A stretch of DNA of 48,924 nucleotides from positions 1-48,924 of the forward strand of contig JAEZZZ010000151.1 of NCBI GenBank assembly GCA_023418255.1, given 5' to 3'. The translations under genes were made by a program, and so were the position numbers. The notes under the pieces are model-generated. The model was not told the DNA's origin. It ran no database searches and was given only the letters and a program-made list of their open reading frames with translations. This DNA comes from Bacteroidota bacterium. GTDB taxonomy: Bacteria; Bacteroidota; Bacteroidia; Bacteroidales; Dysgonomonadaceae. Below, piece after piece: positions 24,790-33,980 of the stretch (its first letter is position 1; each line of letters begins with the position of its first letter).

Positions 24790-24932
24790 GTATTACGACC
24801 TCGCGATTCGGTATGTAAATTGTTGAGTTTGAAGTCTTACGTTTTACGATAATGTATTGCTTGAAAGATTTAACATGTCAAAAACATTAAGATCACAAGC
24901 ATAATAATTCGATAAAATGAGGTTCTTTTTTT

Positions 24933-26180
24933 TTAGTCGAACCGGATGGATTTTGCCGGTGTTATTTGGGCGACCAAATAGGATGGTGCAATCATCATAA
25001 ATAATGAAACAGCAAGTGTGCCAATATTCAGCAAAAAGATATATAAGATGTTGACATCTACCGGTACGGATGTTAGATAGTATGTTGCCGGATTTAATTT
25101 GATAACATGAAAATAATGCTGAACAAGGCAGAGTGATAAACCGATCACATTCCCCCAAATCATTCCTTGACCGATAAGAAATGTAGATAGATAGAGAAAT
25201 ACTTTCCGAATGCTGACGTCACGTGTTCCCATTGACTTTAAAATACCAATCATGTTCGTGCGCTCAAGAATAATAATCAATAATCCGGAAATCATTGTGA
25301 ATCCCGAGACGGTTATCATCAGAACAATAATAAACCACACGTTCATGTCAAGTAAGCTAAGCCAGTTGAAAATCATCGGGTTTATGTCCCTTATTGAACG
25401 TGTGTATAGCCCGTTTCCTAATCGGTCTTTGTAAGAAGCCATTTCGAAAAACAGATTACGAGCTACATCGTCAAGCTTGTTGTAATCTTTTATAAGCAGC
25501 TCAATACCGCTCACCATATCATTATCGTACCCATTTAGTTTTGATAAAATTTGCATTGGTACAATAACATATAGCTGATCGTAACTTTCGAAATTGGTTT
25601 CGTAAATGCCGACGATATTAAATTTTCGAACTCGTACCGGGTCTTGCATGAAATAGACCATAAAAGCATCGCCCAACTGCAAGTGAAGTTTGTTAGCCAA
25701 TGTTTGTGAAATAATAGCTTGATTCTTCTGAGTTGTATCCGCTGGTTGTATAACATTGCCTGCTTTTAGGTTTTTTCTGAAAAAATCCCAGTCATATGTT
25801 TCCGAAACCCCTTTTAAAACAATGCCTTGGAAGTCTGCTTCTGTTTTGATAACACCCGGTTTTGTCACAAAGGGTTGATAGTGTGCAATATCTTTATTTT
25901 TATCAAGTCTTTGAGCAAGTGAATCAGAAAATGCAAAAGGTGTCGGTTCATACGATGAGTTGTTGTCGAACGCCATAATCTGTATATGTGAGCCAAAACC
26001 AACAACCTTTTGGCGCACTTCTTTCTTGAACCCAATCATGATGCAAACAGCTATGATCATCACTGCCAGCCCCATAGAGATGCCTGCAATAGCTATTTTT
26101 ATGGCGGGTGACGAAACCCTTTTTGTGTCGTTCTTGTCACCTTTATATATTCGTCTTGCTATAAATAGTTCTGTATTCAT
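24933..26180 (-). CDS. FtsX-like permease (LolC/LolE-type)
   Basis: This 415-residue inner-membrane protein has one N-terminal membrane segment (KIAIAGISMGLAVMIIAVCI), a large periplasmic domain and three C-terminal membrane segments, the MacB/FtsX/LolE layout. The family supplies the membrane half of lipoprotein-release or related ABC systems. I chose the ATG at 26180 (MNTELFIARRIYKGDK), which matches the family start, over the longer frame beginning at 26282. A -7 box at 26270-26277 lies close to that longer start. The cognate ATPase is not adjacent, so LolC/LolE function is inferred from topology. Confidence 0.85.
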   Translation of the reverse strand: MNTELFIARRIYKGDKNDTKRVSSPAIKIAIAGISMGLAVMIIAVCIMIGFKKEVRQKVVGFGSHIQIMAFDNNSSYEPTPFAFSDSLAQRLDKNKDIAHYQPFVTKPGVIKTEADFQGIVLKGVSETYDWDFFRKNLKAGNVIQPADTTQKNQAIISQTLANKLHLQLGDAFMVYFMQDPVRVRKFNIVGIYETNFESYDQLYVIVPMQILSKLNGYDNDMVSGIELLIKDYNKLDDVARNLFFEMASYKDRLGNGLYTRSIRDINPMIFNWLSLLDMNVWFIIVLMITVSGFTMISGLLIIILERTNMIGILKSMGTRDVSIRKVFLYLSTFLIGQGMIWGNVIGLSLCLVQHYFHVIKLNPATYYLTSVPVDVNILYIFLLNIGTLAVSLFMMIAPSYLVAQITPAKSIRFD

Positions 26181-26269
26181 TAACCTGTGTCGAATGCGAA
26201 AATTACTGTTGTTATCGGTTTCAAAAGCGTTTTTTTTCTTGCGCGAAGTATATATTATATTTCTTTGAA

Positions 26270-26277
26270 CAAAGGTA
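26270..26277 (-). promoter_or_regulatory. Promoter -7 box of the FtsX-like gene
   Basis: The minus strand reads TACCTTTG, matching TAnnTTTG, about 90 bases before the chosen ATG. No good -33 element is seen. The remainder of the gap up to 26474 is AT-rich and shows no gene. Confidence 0.35.
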
Positions 26278-26474
26278 ATCAAAAAAGAGAAGTAGAAGAG
26301 CGTTTTTTTTGTAAATCTAAATTATACAAAACAACGGTAGCATTTCTTAATGTTCGTAGATGAATTTTTTACTTAGAGTTCTACAATTGAACTTTGACTT
26401 TTTGGAGCAGTTAGTAAACTGTTTTTTCTGCAATAATTTGTTGCTATCAATAAGGAAATATCAAATTTATACCG

Positions 26475-26482
26475 TATTTTTG
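26475..26482 (+). promoter_or_regulatory. Promoter -7 box of the GH16-like gene
   Basis: TATTTTTG matches TAnnTTTG, 89 bases before the ATG. Confidence 0.4.
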
Positions 26483-26570
26483 TAATCAATATAAACAACG
26501 CAGATTTTAAATGAATGCGGGTAGGTGTGATCCCTCTTTTGTTTAAAACTGCTATAATTTTAGGAAATTA

Positions 26571-27356
26571 ATGAAAAAACAAACGACTATTTTGTCTCTT
26601 ACATTGTTTTCAATTCTTGTAAGTGCTTGCTCAGGTAATAAAAATAATAAAGATTATAAGAAGGGTTGGACCTTGGCCTGGGAAGAAACCTTTAAATCAG
26701 GCAAATTGAGCGACGAAAGTTGGTGCACGATGTCGCCATCAAAAAAAAATCTCGAGAAGTATATGAATGATGATCCGGCACTTTACGTGTTTCAAGATAA
26801 AAAACTTGTTTTGCGTGGATATTCTGTTGTCAAGGGAGATCACAAAATCTTTAAAACCGGCGGTATTACTACAAAAGGTAAGAAAAGTTTTCGTAACGGT
26901 CGTATAGAGGTGAGAACGAAGCTCAATCCTGCACCGGGGACGAGTGTCTTTATCAAGCTATTGCCAACTGATGAAGCAAAAAATGTGAGTGTCAATTTAA
27001 TGGAACATTTCTCAAAGGACAAGTTTGTTTATCATTCACTTTCATCTGATTATACCACCGATGGCGGAATGGTTGACAATCCACCATCGAATGTCCTTGT
27101 TAATGCAGACCCTGTTGATTATCACACCTATGCCGTTGAGATGTATGCCGATAGTGTTGTGTTTTTTATTGACAATACACATACGAAGACTTATCCGCGT
27201 ATCAATCCGGAAGTTGAGGGGCAGTTCCCATTTTTTGACCGTGATTTTTTTCTTTCCATCGGTGTTGCAATCTATAGCGAAGAGCAGCTAACGGAAAAAC
27301 CAATTGATATGTTTATTGACCGGATACGCTATTATACTCGAGAAGAAGAACAATAA
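26571..27356 (+). CDS. GH16-like lipoprotein lacking the catalytic motif
   Basis: The 261-residue protein has a lipoprotein signal (lipobox Cys20, LVSACSG) and a GH16 (laminarinase-like) beta-sandwich. Seen are WTLAWEETFKSGKLSDESW, LVLRGYSV, GGITTKGKKSFRNGRIEVRT and a late DRDFFLSIGVA. Active GH16 enzymes carry ExDxxE; here the aligned stretch reads SVNLME (residues 140-145), so the nucleophile Glu and the assisting Asp are replaced by Ser and Asn while only the last Glu remains. The usual Trp-rich substrate groove before it (WPAIWMLP-like) is also altered to VFIKLLPTD. It is therefore probably a carbohydrate-binding or structural protein rather than a hydrolase. It converges on queF with 9 bases between. 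Confidence 0.85.
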   Translation: MKKQTTILSLTLFSILVSACSGNKNNKDYKKGWTLAWEETFKSGKLSDESWCTMSPSKKNLEKYMNDDPALYVFQDKKLVLRGYSVVKGDHKIFKTGGITTKGKKSFRNGRIEVRTKLNPAPGTSVFIKLLPTDEAKNVSVNLMEHFSKDKFVYHSLSSDYTTDGGMVDNPPSNVLVNADPVDYHTYAVEMYADSVVFFIDNTHTKTYPRINPEVEGQFPFFDRDFFLSIGVAIYSEEQLTEKPIDMFIDRIRYYTREEEQ

Positions 27357-27365
27357 TCGTAACCT

Positions 27366-27824
27366 TTATAATGTAGGCTGATATTTTAGCAACCGCTTGG
27401 CAGCCATCTTCTCGTATTTAGTATTCTTGCGACCGTAATTGGCAAAAGGGTAAATACTGATGCCACCACGTGGTTTAAAGACACCCACGACCTCAATATA
27501 TCGTGGTTGCATTAGCTTAATCAAGTCTTTCATGATGATGTTTACACAATCTTCATGAAAGGCACCATGATTGCGAAAACTGAACATATAGAGCTTTAGA
27601 CTCTTGCTTTCAACCATTTTCTCATCGGGAATGTAATGGATGTATATGGTTGCAAAATCAGGTTGATTGGTTATTGGGCACAGACTCGTGAATTCGGGGC
27701 AAACAAATGTTACCCAATAGTCATTTTCTATATGTTTGTTTTGGAATGTCTCCAATACTTCGGGAGCATAATCCTGCTTATATTCTGTTTTATTACCAAG
27801 ATGTTTTAATTTGTCGGGTTGCAT
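27366..27824 (-). CDS. queF: NADPH-dependent preQ0 reductase
   Basis: QueF reduces 7-cyano-7-deazaguanine to preQ1 in queuosine synthesis. The short, unimodular 152-residue form is seen, with the nucleophilic cysteine and acid in EFTSLCPITNQPDFATI, the family ESKSLKLYMFSFRNHGAFHE and a VGVFKPRGGISIYPFANYG tail. It follows queC by 27 bases, so the two steps preQ0 formation and preQ0 reduction are paired. The start MQPDKLKHLGNKTEY is the only reasonable one. Confidence 0.95.
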   Translation of the reverse strand: MQPDKLKHLGNKTEYKQDYAPEVLETFQNKHIENDYWVTFVCPEFTSLCPITNQPDFATIYIHYIPDEKMVESKSLKLYMFSFRNHGAFHEDCVNIIMKDLIKLMQPRYIEVVGVFKPRGGISIYPFANYGRKNTKYEKMAAKRLLKYQPTL

Positions 27825-27851
27825 ATCCTTCTTTTTTGTGCATTTTTTTAG

Positions 27852-28520
27852 TTACTTTTTTCTCTCGGAAAGATACTTACTTAATCCATTATTGCGGAGT
27901 GTGCATGCCGGACAGTGTCCACATCCATCAGCGATAACTCCATTATAGCAAGTGAGAGTTTGGTGGCGAACAATGTCAAAAACACCTAATTCATCAGACA
28001 AAGCCCATACACCTGCCTTATCTAATTGCATAAGTGGTGTGTGGATATGAAATGGATAGTCCATAGCTAAGTTTAACGAACTGTTGAGCGAATGAAAAAA
28101 AGTATCGCGACAGTCCGGGTATCCACTATAATCAGCCTCTGAAACACCCGTAACTAAATGATGAATATTTTTCCCATAAGCAATGGCTGCTGCAAAGGTG
28201 AGAAAAAGCATATTCCGTCCCGGAACAAAGGTATTTGGGTAACTATCGTCAGGTTTCTCTTGATCCATCTCTATTGAGTCGTCAGTCAATGAATTGGGTG
28301 CCAATTGAGATATGATAGAGGCATCCATTACTTGGAGTGGCACCTTTGCTAACGTTGCAATATGTGTCGCATTTTCGATCTCATTAGCATGGCGCTGACC
28401 ATAAGAAAAACACAATGCGAATACATTGTGGAAGTTTTTTTTTGCCCAAAATAGGCATGTGGTTGAATCTTGTCCACCGGAGAAAAGAACAAGTACATCT
28501 TCGTTTTTATATTGATTCAT
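27852..28520 (-). CDS. queC: 7-cyano-7-deazaguanine synthase
   Basis: QueC converts 7-carboxy-7-deazaguanine to preQ0 using ATP and ammonia. The PP-loop LFSGGQDSTT is at about residues 13-22. FVPGRNMLFLTFAAAIAYG follows and the zinc-binding cysteines are near the C-terminus in the pattern C-x8-C-x2-C-x2-C. The 222-residue length is normal. It is transcribed with queF; the other queuosine genes are not in the window. I looked for a preQ1 riboswitch in its leader and recognised none. Confidence 0.95.
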   Translation of the reverse strand: MNQYKNEDVLVLFSGGQDSTTCLFWAKKNFHNVFALCFSYGQRHANEIENATHIATLAKVPLQVMDASIISQLAPNSLTDDSIEMDQEKPDDSYPNTFVPGRNMLFLTFAAAIAYGKNIHHLVTGVSEADYSGYPDCRDTFFHSLNSSLNLAMDYPFHIHTPLMQLDKAGVWALSDELGVFDIVRHQTLTCYNGVIADGCGHCPACTLRNNGLSKYLSERKK

Positions 28521-28577
28521 TTTCCCTTTGTTTAAGCTTCATATTACGATGATTGAGCATTATTCGTTTTCGAATGA

Positions 28578-28585
28578 CAAAATTA
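28578..28585 (-). promoter_or_regulatory. Promoter -7 box of queC-queF
   Basis: The minus strand reads TAATTTTG, matching TAnnTTTG, 58 bases before the queC ATG. No ideal -33 is found. The rest of the 388-base gap to rel (28521-28907) holds this box, a short palindrome ATTCG/CGAAT at 28562-28574 and the rel promoter, but no gene. Confidence 0.35.
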
Positions 28586-28826
28586 GGAAATAATTCTTCA
28601 ACTACATAACATATCATCTTGATTCTTGCATAAAGGAGTGTCTCTAAATCACATTGATGTAATGGGCATCGCATTATTATGCGACGAATGTGAGTTTTCT
28701 GTTTCTAATACTCTGACAATTATAGTTAACCGGCATGATTTTTAATATAATTTGTCTCTTCGCTGCTGTATTATAGATTATTGATTCGTAATACAATTTG
28801 TTGGGGCGTTTTTTATATAAAAATGG

Positions 28827-28856
28827 TTGAAACATTCTTTTTTTGTTATAAATTTG
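28827..28856 (+). promoter_or_regulatory. Promoter of the rel/spoT gene
   Basis: TTG (28827-28829), a 19-base spacer and TAAATTTG (28849-28856) fit the Bacteroidetes promoter consensus. The leader would be about 45 bases. Confidence 0.5.
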
Positions 28857-28907
28857 TAACTTCGTTGTATCTTAGATATAAAAATCGTAGCACACCACAT
28901 CAACAGA

Positions 28908-31205
28908 ATGAGTGAAGAAGAAAAATTAATAGCGGAAGAACAAATGGTTGAACAGGAGTTTCAAGCATTGTTGAATGATTATCTTAATTCGAACCACCGT
29001 CGTAAAACCGGGATCATTACACATGCATTCAACGTCGCCAAAGAAGCGCATAAAGGCACACGTCGTCGTTCAGGCGAGCCATATATTATGCATCCTCTGG
29101 CAGTAGCTCGCATAGTTTCAAGAGAAATGGGGCTGGGCTCTACTTCCATTTCGGCTGCTTTGCTACACGATGTGGTGGAAGATACGGAGTATACGGTAGA
29201 AGATATTCGTGCCATTTTTGGTGATAAGATCGCCCATATTGTTGATGGACTCACCAAGATATCAAGTGGCAAGTTTGATGAAAATGTTTCGAAACAGGCT
29301 GAGAACTTTCGTAAACTACTTCTCACCATGTCCGAAGATATTCGAGTGATTCTTATTAAAATTGCCGATAGGTTGCACAACATGCGCACGCTTTCATCAA
29401 TGACTGCTGCCAAACAGTTTAAAATCACGGGAGAAACGCTGTATATTTATGCACCTTTGGCACATCGTTTGGGGCTATTTGCCATAAAGACTGAACTTGA
29501 AGAACTCTGTTTTCAATATGAGCACCCTGAAATATATGCCGAATTAAAAAGAAAAATAGCCGATACATCTGCTGAGAGAAATCGAATTTATATGCGCTTT
29601 TCCGAACCCGTTATCGGGCGCCTCAACCAGATGAATATGGAATATGAAATGCGGGCGCGTGTAAAATCGGTTTATTCAATCTGGAACAAGATGCAGACAA
29701 AAAATATCGATTTTAGTGAAGTCTATGATCTGTTTGCAGTACGAATTATATTTGAGATTGAGCCGGGAATGGATGAGAAAAAACAGTGCTGGGATATTTA
29801 CTCTGCAATTACAGATATTTATAAACTTCGTCCTGACCGTATTCGGGATTGGGTGAGTCATCCCAAAGCAAATGGGTATCAAGCTCTGCATCTCACGGTG
29901 ATGGGCCCCGACGGACGCTGGATTGAAGTGCAAATTCGAAGCCGACGAATGGATGATATTGCCGAAAAGGGTTTTGCCGCTCATTGGAAATATAAAGAGG
30001 GACGTGTAGAAGAAGACAACGAGTTGGATAAATGGTTAAAAACCATTCAGGAGATTTTGGCAAACCCCAGTGCTAATGCCATTGATTTTCTTGATACCGT
30101 AAAAATGAATCTATTTTCATCGGAAATATTCGTATTTACCCCAAAAGGAGATATAAAAACATTGCCACAAAATGCCAGTGCGCTTGATTTTGCCTACACC
30201 ATACATTCGAGAGTTGGTGACACCTGTTTAGGAGCGAAAGTAAATCATCAACTTGTGCCACTTAGTCAAAAGCTTAAAAGTGGAGATCAGGTTGAAATTA
30301 TTACATCAGAATCAGTAAAGCCAAAGCCTGAATGGCTTCATTATGTTACTACTGCAAAAGCTCGTTCAAAAATTGAATTTTCATTGCGTCGCCAGCGGCG
30401 GCAAGTCATCAAAGAGGGTGAGAGAATGTTGAAGAAGTTTTTTGCCGTTGAACGGCTTGATAATACAATGTATAATAAAGTTCTCAACTATTATAATGTG
30501 GAGAAAAGAGAGGACCTGCATTATATGATTGGGAATAAAGATATCACATTGCCTGCCAATTTTGAGCAGTTTTATAAGAAAAAGCCCGAACCAAAACAGG
30601 AAAATCTTTTGATGCGTTACATGAAACAGGCAATGAGTGCTATCAAAAAGAGTCCTGCAGAAAGCAAAAATGGATATGTGACGCAAATTCATGAAAAACA
30701 AGAAGATGAGAATGAGACAGAATCTGTATCCAAAGCAGAAAAGATAGACCGTAAAAGGGTTTACCCTCTTTTAGAATACGATTCTAATCGTAATTTTATT
30801 GCTGCTTCGTGTTGTAATCCTTTACCCGGAGATGATGTCTTTGGTTACGTAAATCATCGGGAAGAAGTGGAGGTGCATAAGCGCTCTTGTCAAACAGGTT
30901 TGAAGTTAAAATCAAATTTTGGTGAAGATGTTGTCGCTGTTTCTTGGGGCGATTACAAACAATACTCGTTTCTAGCAACTATTGCGTTTACAGGAATTGA
31001 TAGGGTGGGAGTTCTCAACAATATCTTTTCTGCAATATCGGATGATGCAGTGCTTGATATTCGAAAGGTAAATGCTTCTACTAAAGATGGTATTTTTGAA
31101 GGTTCTATCGATTTAAGTGTTCATAGTGCCGAAGATATAAACGCTTTGTGTTCGAAAATAGCAAGAGTGGACGGCATAAACACCGTCCACCGTTTGATTA
31201 ACTAA
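28908..31205 (+). CDS. rel: Bifunctional (p)ppGpp synthetase/hydrolase
   Basis: This Rel/SpoT-type enzyme makes and degrades the alarmone (p)ppGpp. Of 765 residues, the N-terminal HD hydrolase domain is intact (YIMHPLAVARIV, AALLHDVVEDTEYT, KIADRLHNMRTL). The synthetase domain follows (RMRFSEPVIGRL region, then DLFAVRIIFEIE and HPKANGYQALHLTV), then a TGS domain (IFVFTPKGDIKTLPQNASAL) and a C-terminal ACT domain (FTGIDRVGVLNNIFSAISDD). The intact HD motif argues that it can hydrolyse as well as synthesise. It is likely the main stringent-response enzyme of this organism. Confidence 0.95.
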   Translation: MSEEEKLIAEEQMVEQEFQALLNDYLNSNHRRKTGIITHAFNVAKEAHKGTRRRSGEPYIMHPLAVARIVSREMGLGSTSISAALLHDVVEDTEYTVEDIRAIFGDKIAHIVDGLTKISSGKFDENVSKQAENFRKLLLTMSEDIRVILIKIADRLHNMRTLSSMTAAKQFKITGETLYIYAPLAHRLGLFAIKTELEELCFQYEHPEIYAELKRKIADTSAERNRIYMRFSEPVIGRLNQMNMEYEMRARVKSVYSIWNKMQTKNIDFSEVYDLFAVRIIFEIEPGMDEKKQCWDIYSAITDIYKLRPDRIRDWVSHPKANGYQALHLTVMGPDGRWIEVQIRSRRMDDIAEKGFAAHWKYKEGRVEEDNELDKWLKTIQEILANPSANAIDFLDTVKMNLFSSEIFVFTPKGDIKTLPQNASALDFAYTIHSRVGDTCLGAKVNHQLVPLSQKLKSGDQVEIITSESVKPKPEWLHYVTTAKARSKIEFSLRRQRRQVIKEGERMLKKFFAVERLDNTMYNKVLNYYNVEKREDLHYMIGNKDITLPANFEQFYKKKPEPKQENLLMRYMKQAMSAIKKSPAESKNGYVTQIHEKQEDENETESVSKAEKIDRKRVYPLLEYDSNRNFIAASCCNPLPGDDVFGYVNHREEVEVHKRSCQTGLKLKSNFGEDVVAVSWGDYKQYSFLATIAFTGIDRVGVLNNIFSAISDDAVLDIRKVNASTKDGIFEGSIDLSVHSAEDINALCSKIARVDGINTVHRLIN

Positions 31206-31245
31206 ACAAGTCGTTTCTTCTTTTCTTCTCTGTCTTTTGTGCTGC

Positions 31246-31641
31246 TTATCTTCTTTTTCTTTTCTTGCCAAAGAATAGTGAAGTGACCTTTCTCGCGGCG
31301 AATGCCATCAGCGTTGGTCGCGCAATATTCCATGCCAACACGCCCAATCTGGGTATGTGTGGTGCAAGCATTCCGCCTAAACTCACCCAATTATTTCTTT
31401 TTCTTTTTTTAGTAAAAAATGGAGAGTCAGATGTAGAAGAGCCGGAAGAGATATTGTCAACCGTACCGGATATTTTGTTCTTTATTGACGAAGTTACACC
31501 TTTAGTTAATAACGAGCGCCAATTATCGCTTAGATATTGCAGTTCGTATGATAGGCGTTGTTCTGCAATAGCACGTTCTTCGCGCAACCGCTTCATTTCC
31601 AGGTGAAGTTCTTCGAGAGGTGTTAATTTATGCTTTCCCAT
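31246..31641 (-). CDS. Hypothetical basic protein in YtxH/holin-like operon
   Basis: I recognise no named domain. The 131-residue protein starts with a charged helix (LEELHLEMKRLREERAIAEQ). It has a Ser/Gly-rich middle and a hydrophobic segment (HIPRLGVLAWNIARPTLMAF) and ends in a very basic tail (KKRKRR). The start overlaps the upstream holin-like gene by 14 bases, so it is the third gene of a YtxH-holin-hypothetical unit that is common in Bacteroidetes. Confidence 0.72.
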   Translation of the reverse strand: MGKHKLTPLEELHLEMKRLREERAIAEQRLSYELQYLSDNWRSLLTKGVTSSIKNKISGTVDNISSGSSTSDSPFFTKKRKRNNWVSLGGMLAPHIPRLGVLAWNIARPTLMAFAARKVTSLFFGKKRKRR

Positions 31642-32035
31642 GTTGTTCTACCACTTCTTTTGATTTGTTTTCCGAAGATTCTTTCTTTCCCTCAGACATG
31701 AGTGACGAAATAATTGTATTCGTAATGAATTTTTTCATCGCTTTTCTTGCCAACAAGAGTATTAGAACGATAAGTATTGTGACAAGAGCCATAATTCCAA
31801 ATCCTTGCCACATGCTGCCAAGCAATTCGCCCAAATAAAATCCGATGGTTACCAATATAATAGCAAACGCTATTAAAGACAGATAAACAATTATCAAACT
31901 AACGGCAATGACTGATGCGCCCTTGCTAAACTTCTCGTAGGCTTGCAACTTGGCAAGTTCAATGGTGCCGGTTACATAGTTCGATATATCATCCTTCATT
32001 TCTTCGAACAATGTACTTACGTTTTTATGTTCCAT
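31628..32035 (-). CDS. Phage-holin-superfamily (YqjE-like) membrane protein
   Basis: The 135-residue protein has a short N-terminal amphipathic region with the family start (LFEEMKDDISNYVTGTIELA) and two long hydrophobic segments (about 42-65 and 72-97). This is the pattern of the actinobacterial holin-X/YqjE group rather than a true phage holin. Its Lys/Glu-rich tail ends in KEVVEQHGKA. It lies between the YtxH and hypothetical genes. A role in envelope stress or lipid domains is inferred from family habit only. Confidence 0.78.
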   Translation of the reverse strand: MEHKNVSTLFEEMKDDISNYVTGTIELAKLQAYEKFSKGASVIAVSLIIVYLSLIAFAIILVTIGFYLGELLGSMWQGFGIMALVTILIVLILLLARKAMKKFITNTIISSLMSEGKKESSENKSKEVVEQHGKA

Positions 32036-32060
32036 CGTTTCGATATTTATAGAGGTATGA

Positions 32061-32306
32061 TTATTGTTTTGCTAATTCTTTTTTTGCTATTTCCGCAATA
32101 TCATCAATGTCTTCTTTCAAGTCATCCACTTCGTTTTTACCTTTGCGAATAGCTGTCTTCACGTTGGCTCTCACTTTGTCGGCAAATTCGTTGGCTTGTT
32201 CCAACCAATCCTCTTTTTTGTCAGTTCCCATGATATAACCAATGGCTGCACCCAAAGCGATGCCGATACCTAATCCCAATAAAATTTTTGATTCTGAATT
32301 TTTCAT
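32061..32306 (-). CDS. YtxH-domain small membrane protein
   Basis: The 81-residue protein starts with a hydrophobic glycine-rich segment (LLGLGIGIALGAAIGYIMGT) that serves as the membrane anchor. It continues into a charged helical tail (EDWLEQANEFADKVRANVKT), the YtxH (gas-vesicle-like) pattern. It heads the operon with the holin-like and hypothetical genes and is separated from the next gene by 25 bases. Stress-related expression is common for the family but is not shown here. Confidence 0.82.
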   Translation of the reverse strand: MKNSESKILLGLGIGIALGAAIGYIMGTDKKEDWLEQANEFADKVRANVKTAIRKGKNEVDDLKEDIDDIAEIAKKELAKQ

Positions 32307-32519
32307 AATGTTCTTGTAAATAATTAGTACGTTAATATTTTGCTATCTTTAACTCTAAGGCATTGTAATCTGTTTTATCAAAAAAAACATAGTTTTAAAT
32401 GCCATTCTTGTTTCAATAAAACGTATTAAGTCCCAAAAAGTTTATTTTTTTAGAAATAATCTTTACGTTCTGGTTTTTACTTATGTTTTGTCTTATTGGT
32501 ACGGGCATGCATTTCATTG

Positions 32520-33872
32520 TCACTCAATCGACTCTCCCAAAAGTGTGGCAGGTGTGTGATCTGTCACCCTCGCTTTCACAAATTGTCCGACACGATGGCT
32601 TTTTTTATCGAAAATAAGGACTTTGTTTTGATCCGTTCTGCCAAACAGTTGCTCTCGCGAACGTTTTGAAAAACCTTCTACCAGCACCTCAAATTCTTTA
32701 CCCAAATCCTTCCGATTGCTCTCGTTAGACAACTCTTTTTGCAGTTCAATGATTTCTTGTAAGCGCCTTGTTTTTACTTCATCAGGAATGTTATCTGCCA
32801 TGCGTTTTGAGGCGTAGGTACCCGGTCGTTCCGAGTATTTGAACATAAAAGCCGAATCAAAGCCCGCGTATCGCATGAGCGAGAGCGTGTCTTGATGATC
32901 CGCTTCCGTTTCGGAATGAAAACCGCACATGATATCCGTAGATAATCCACAACCCGGCAAGATGCGTTTGATGGCCTCAATACGATTAAGATACCACTCG
33001 CGGTCATATTTTCTATTCATCATTTTCAACATGCGTGAACTGCCCGATTGAACAGGCAAATGGATGAATTTGCAAAGATTCTTGTGTTGTGCAATCACTT
33101 CCAGTGTTTCGTCTGTCATATCTTTTGGATGCGATGTGGTGAAACGAATGCGCATATTGGGCGCCTCATTGGCAACCATTGTCAGAAGCTCAGGAAAATC
33201 GATGGTACGAATACCCTCTTTGTACAAATATGAATTTACGTTTTGTCCCAGGAGTGTAACTTCTCGGAAACCTTTGTCGCGAAGATTCCGAAGTTCGTTC
33301 AGAATGCTTTCCGGTTCTCGACTGCGTTCACGTCCGCGTGTAAAGGGAACGATGCAATAGGTGCAGAATTTGTCGCAACCGCGCATGATGGAAATAAATC
33401 CGGAGATATTTGCACCTTTTATTTTCAACGGAATCACATCTTTATATGTTTCGGTTTTCGAAAGTTTTACGTTGATAACTTTTTTACCTTTTTCTGCCGC
33501 ACCAATGAGGTTTGGAAGATCCAGGTAGGAGTCGGGACCGACAACAAGATCAGCGTTGTGGCTGTCAATTAACTCCGTTTTGACACGTTCAGCCATGCAG
33601 CCCAAGACGCCAATAATCATATTGCCTTTTCGTCTCTTTTTGAGGGCATTAAAATATTCTAAACGTTGAATCACGCGCTGCTCGGCATTGTCGCGAATGG
33701 AGCAAGTGTTTACAAAAATAGCATCGGCGTCGCGCTCATTATCCGTAAGCGAATATCCATCCATTTCCATCACGGAAGCTACGACCTCAGAATCGGCAAC
33801 GTTCATTTGGCATCCGTACGTTTCAATATATAATTTCTTGCTTGTAGTTGTGCTATCGTCTATACTTTTCAT
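32520..33872 (-). CDS. miaB: tRNA methylthiotransferase MiaB
   Basis: MiaB adds the methylthio group to i6A37 in tRNA with two iron-sulfur clusters. In the 450-residue protein the N-terminal UPF0004 domain has its three cysteines (ETYGCQMN, NTCSIRDN, LGCMAER). The radical SAM motif is RGCDKFCTYCIVPFTRGRER and the C-terminal TRAM domain closes the protein. Length and motifs are those of true MiaB rather than MtaB. The gene is alone and divergent from the candidate small RNA region. Confidence 0.95.
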   Translation of the reverse strand: MKSIDDSTTTSKKLYIETYGCQMNVADSEVVASVMEMDGYSLTDNERDADAIFVNTCSIRDNAEQRVIQRLEYFNALKKRRKGNMIIGVLGCMAERVKTELIDSHNADLVVGPDSYLDLPNLIGAAEKGKKVINVKLSKTETYKDVIPLKIKGANISGFISIMRGCDKFCTYCIVPFTRGRERSREPESILNELRNLRDKGFREVTLLGQNVNSYLYKEGIRTIDFPELLTMVANEAPNMRIRFTTSHPKDMTDETLEVIAQHKNLCKFIHLPVQSGSSRMLKMMNRKYDREWYLNRIEAIKRILPGCGLSTDIMCGFHSETEADHQDTLSLMRYAGFDSAFMFKYSERPGTYASKRMADNIPDEVKTRRLQEIIELQKELSNESNRKDLGKEFEVLVEGFSKRSREQLFGRTDQNKVLIFDKKSHRVGQFVKARVTDHTPATLLGESIE

Positions 33873-33943
33873 CCTTGGTTCTTCTTGTTTTTACTCTGAG
33901 AAATTAATAAATGTTAAAAAACAAAATCCTGTGTCTCTATTTG

Positions 33944-33974
33944 TTGTAAATATAATAATCTTGACTTATATTTG
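33944..33974 (+). promoter_or_regulatory. Promoter of the candidate small RNA
   Basis: TTG (33944-33946), a 20-base spacer and TATATTTG (33967-33974) form a good Bacteroidetes promoter that points away from miaB. There is no reading frame before a terminator at 34026. Confidence 0.5.
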
Positions 33975-33980
33975 TTTCGA

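Noticed and set aside
26181..26282. N-terminal extension of the FtsX-like permease
   Set aside because: The extra 34 residues are basic and polar and precede the normal family start; the promoter box at 26270-26277 sits almost on the longer ATG.
28521..28650. preQ1 riboswitch ahead of queC
   Set aside because: I saw no preQ1-type aptamer sequence or pseudoknot pairing in the leader, only a short ATTCG/CGAAT palindrome.
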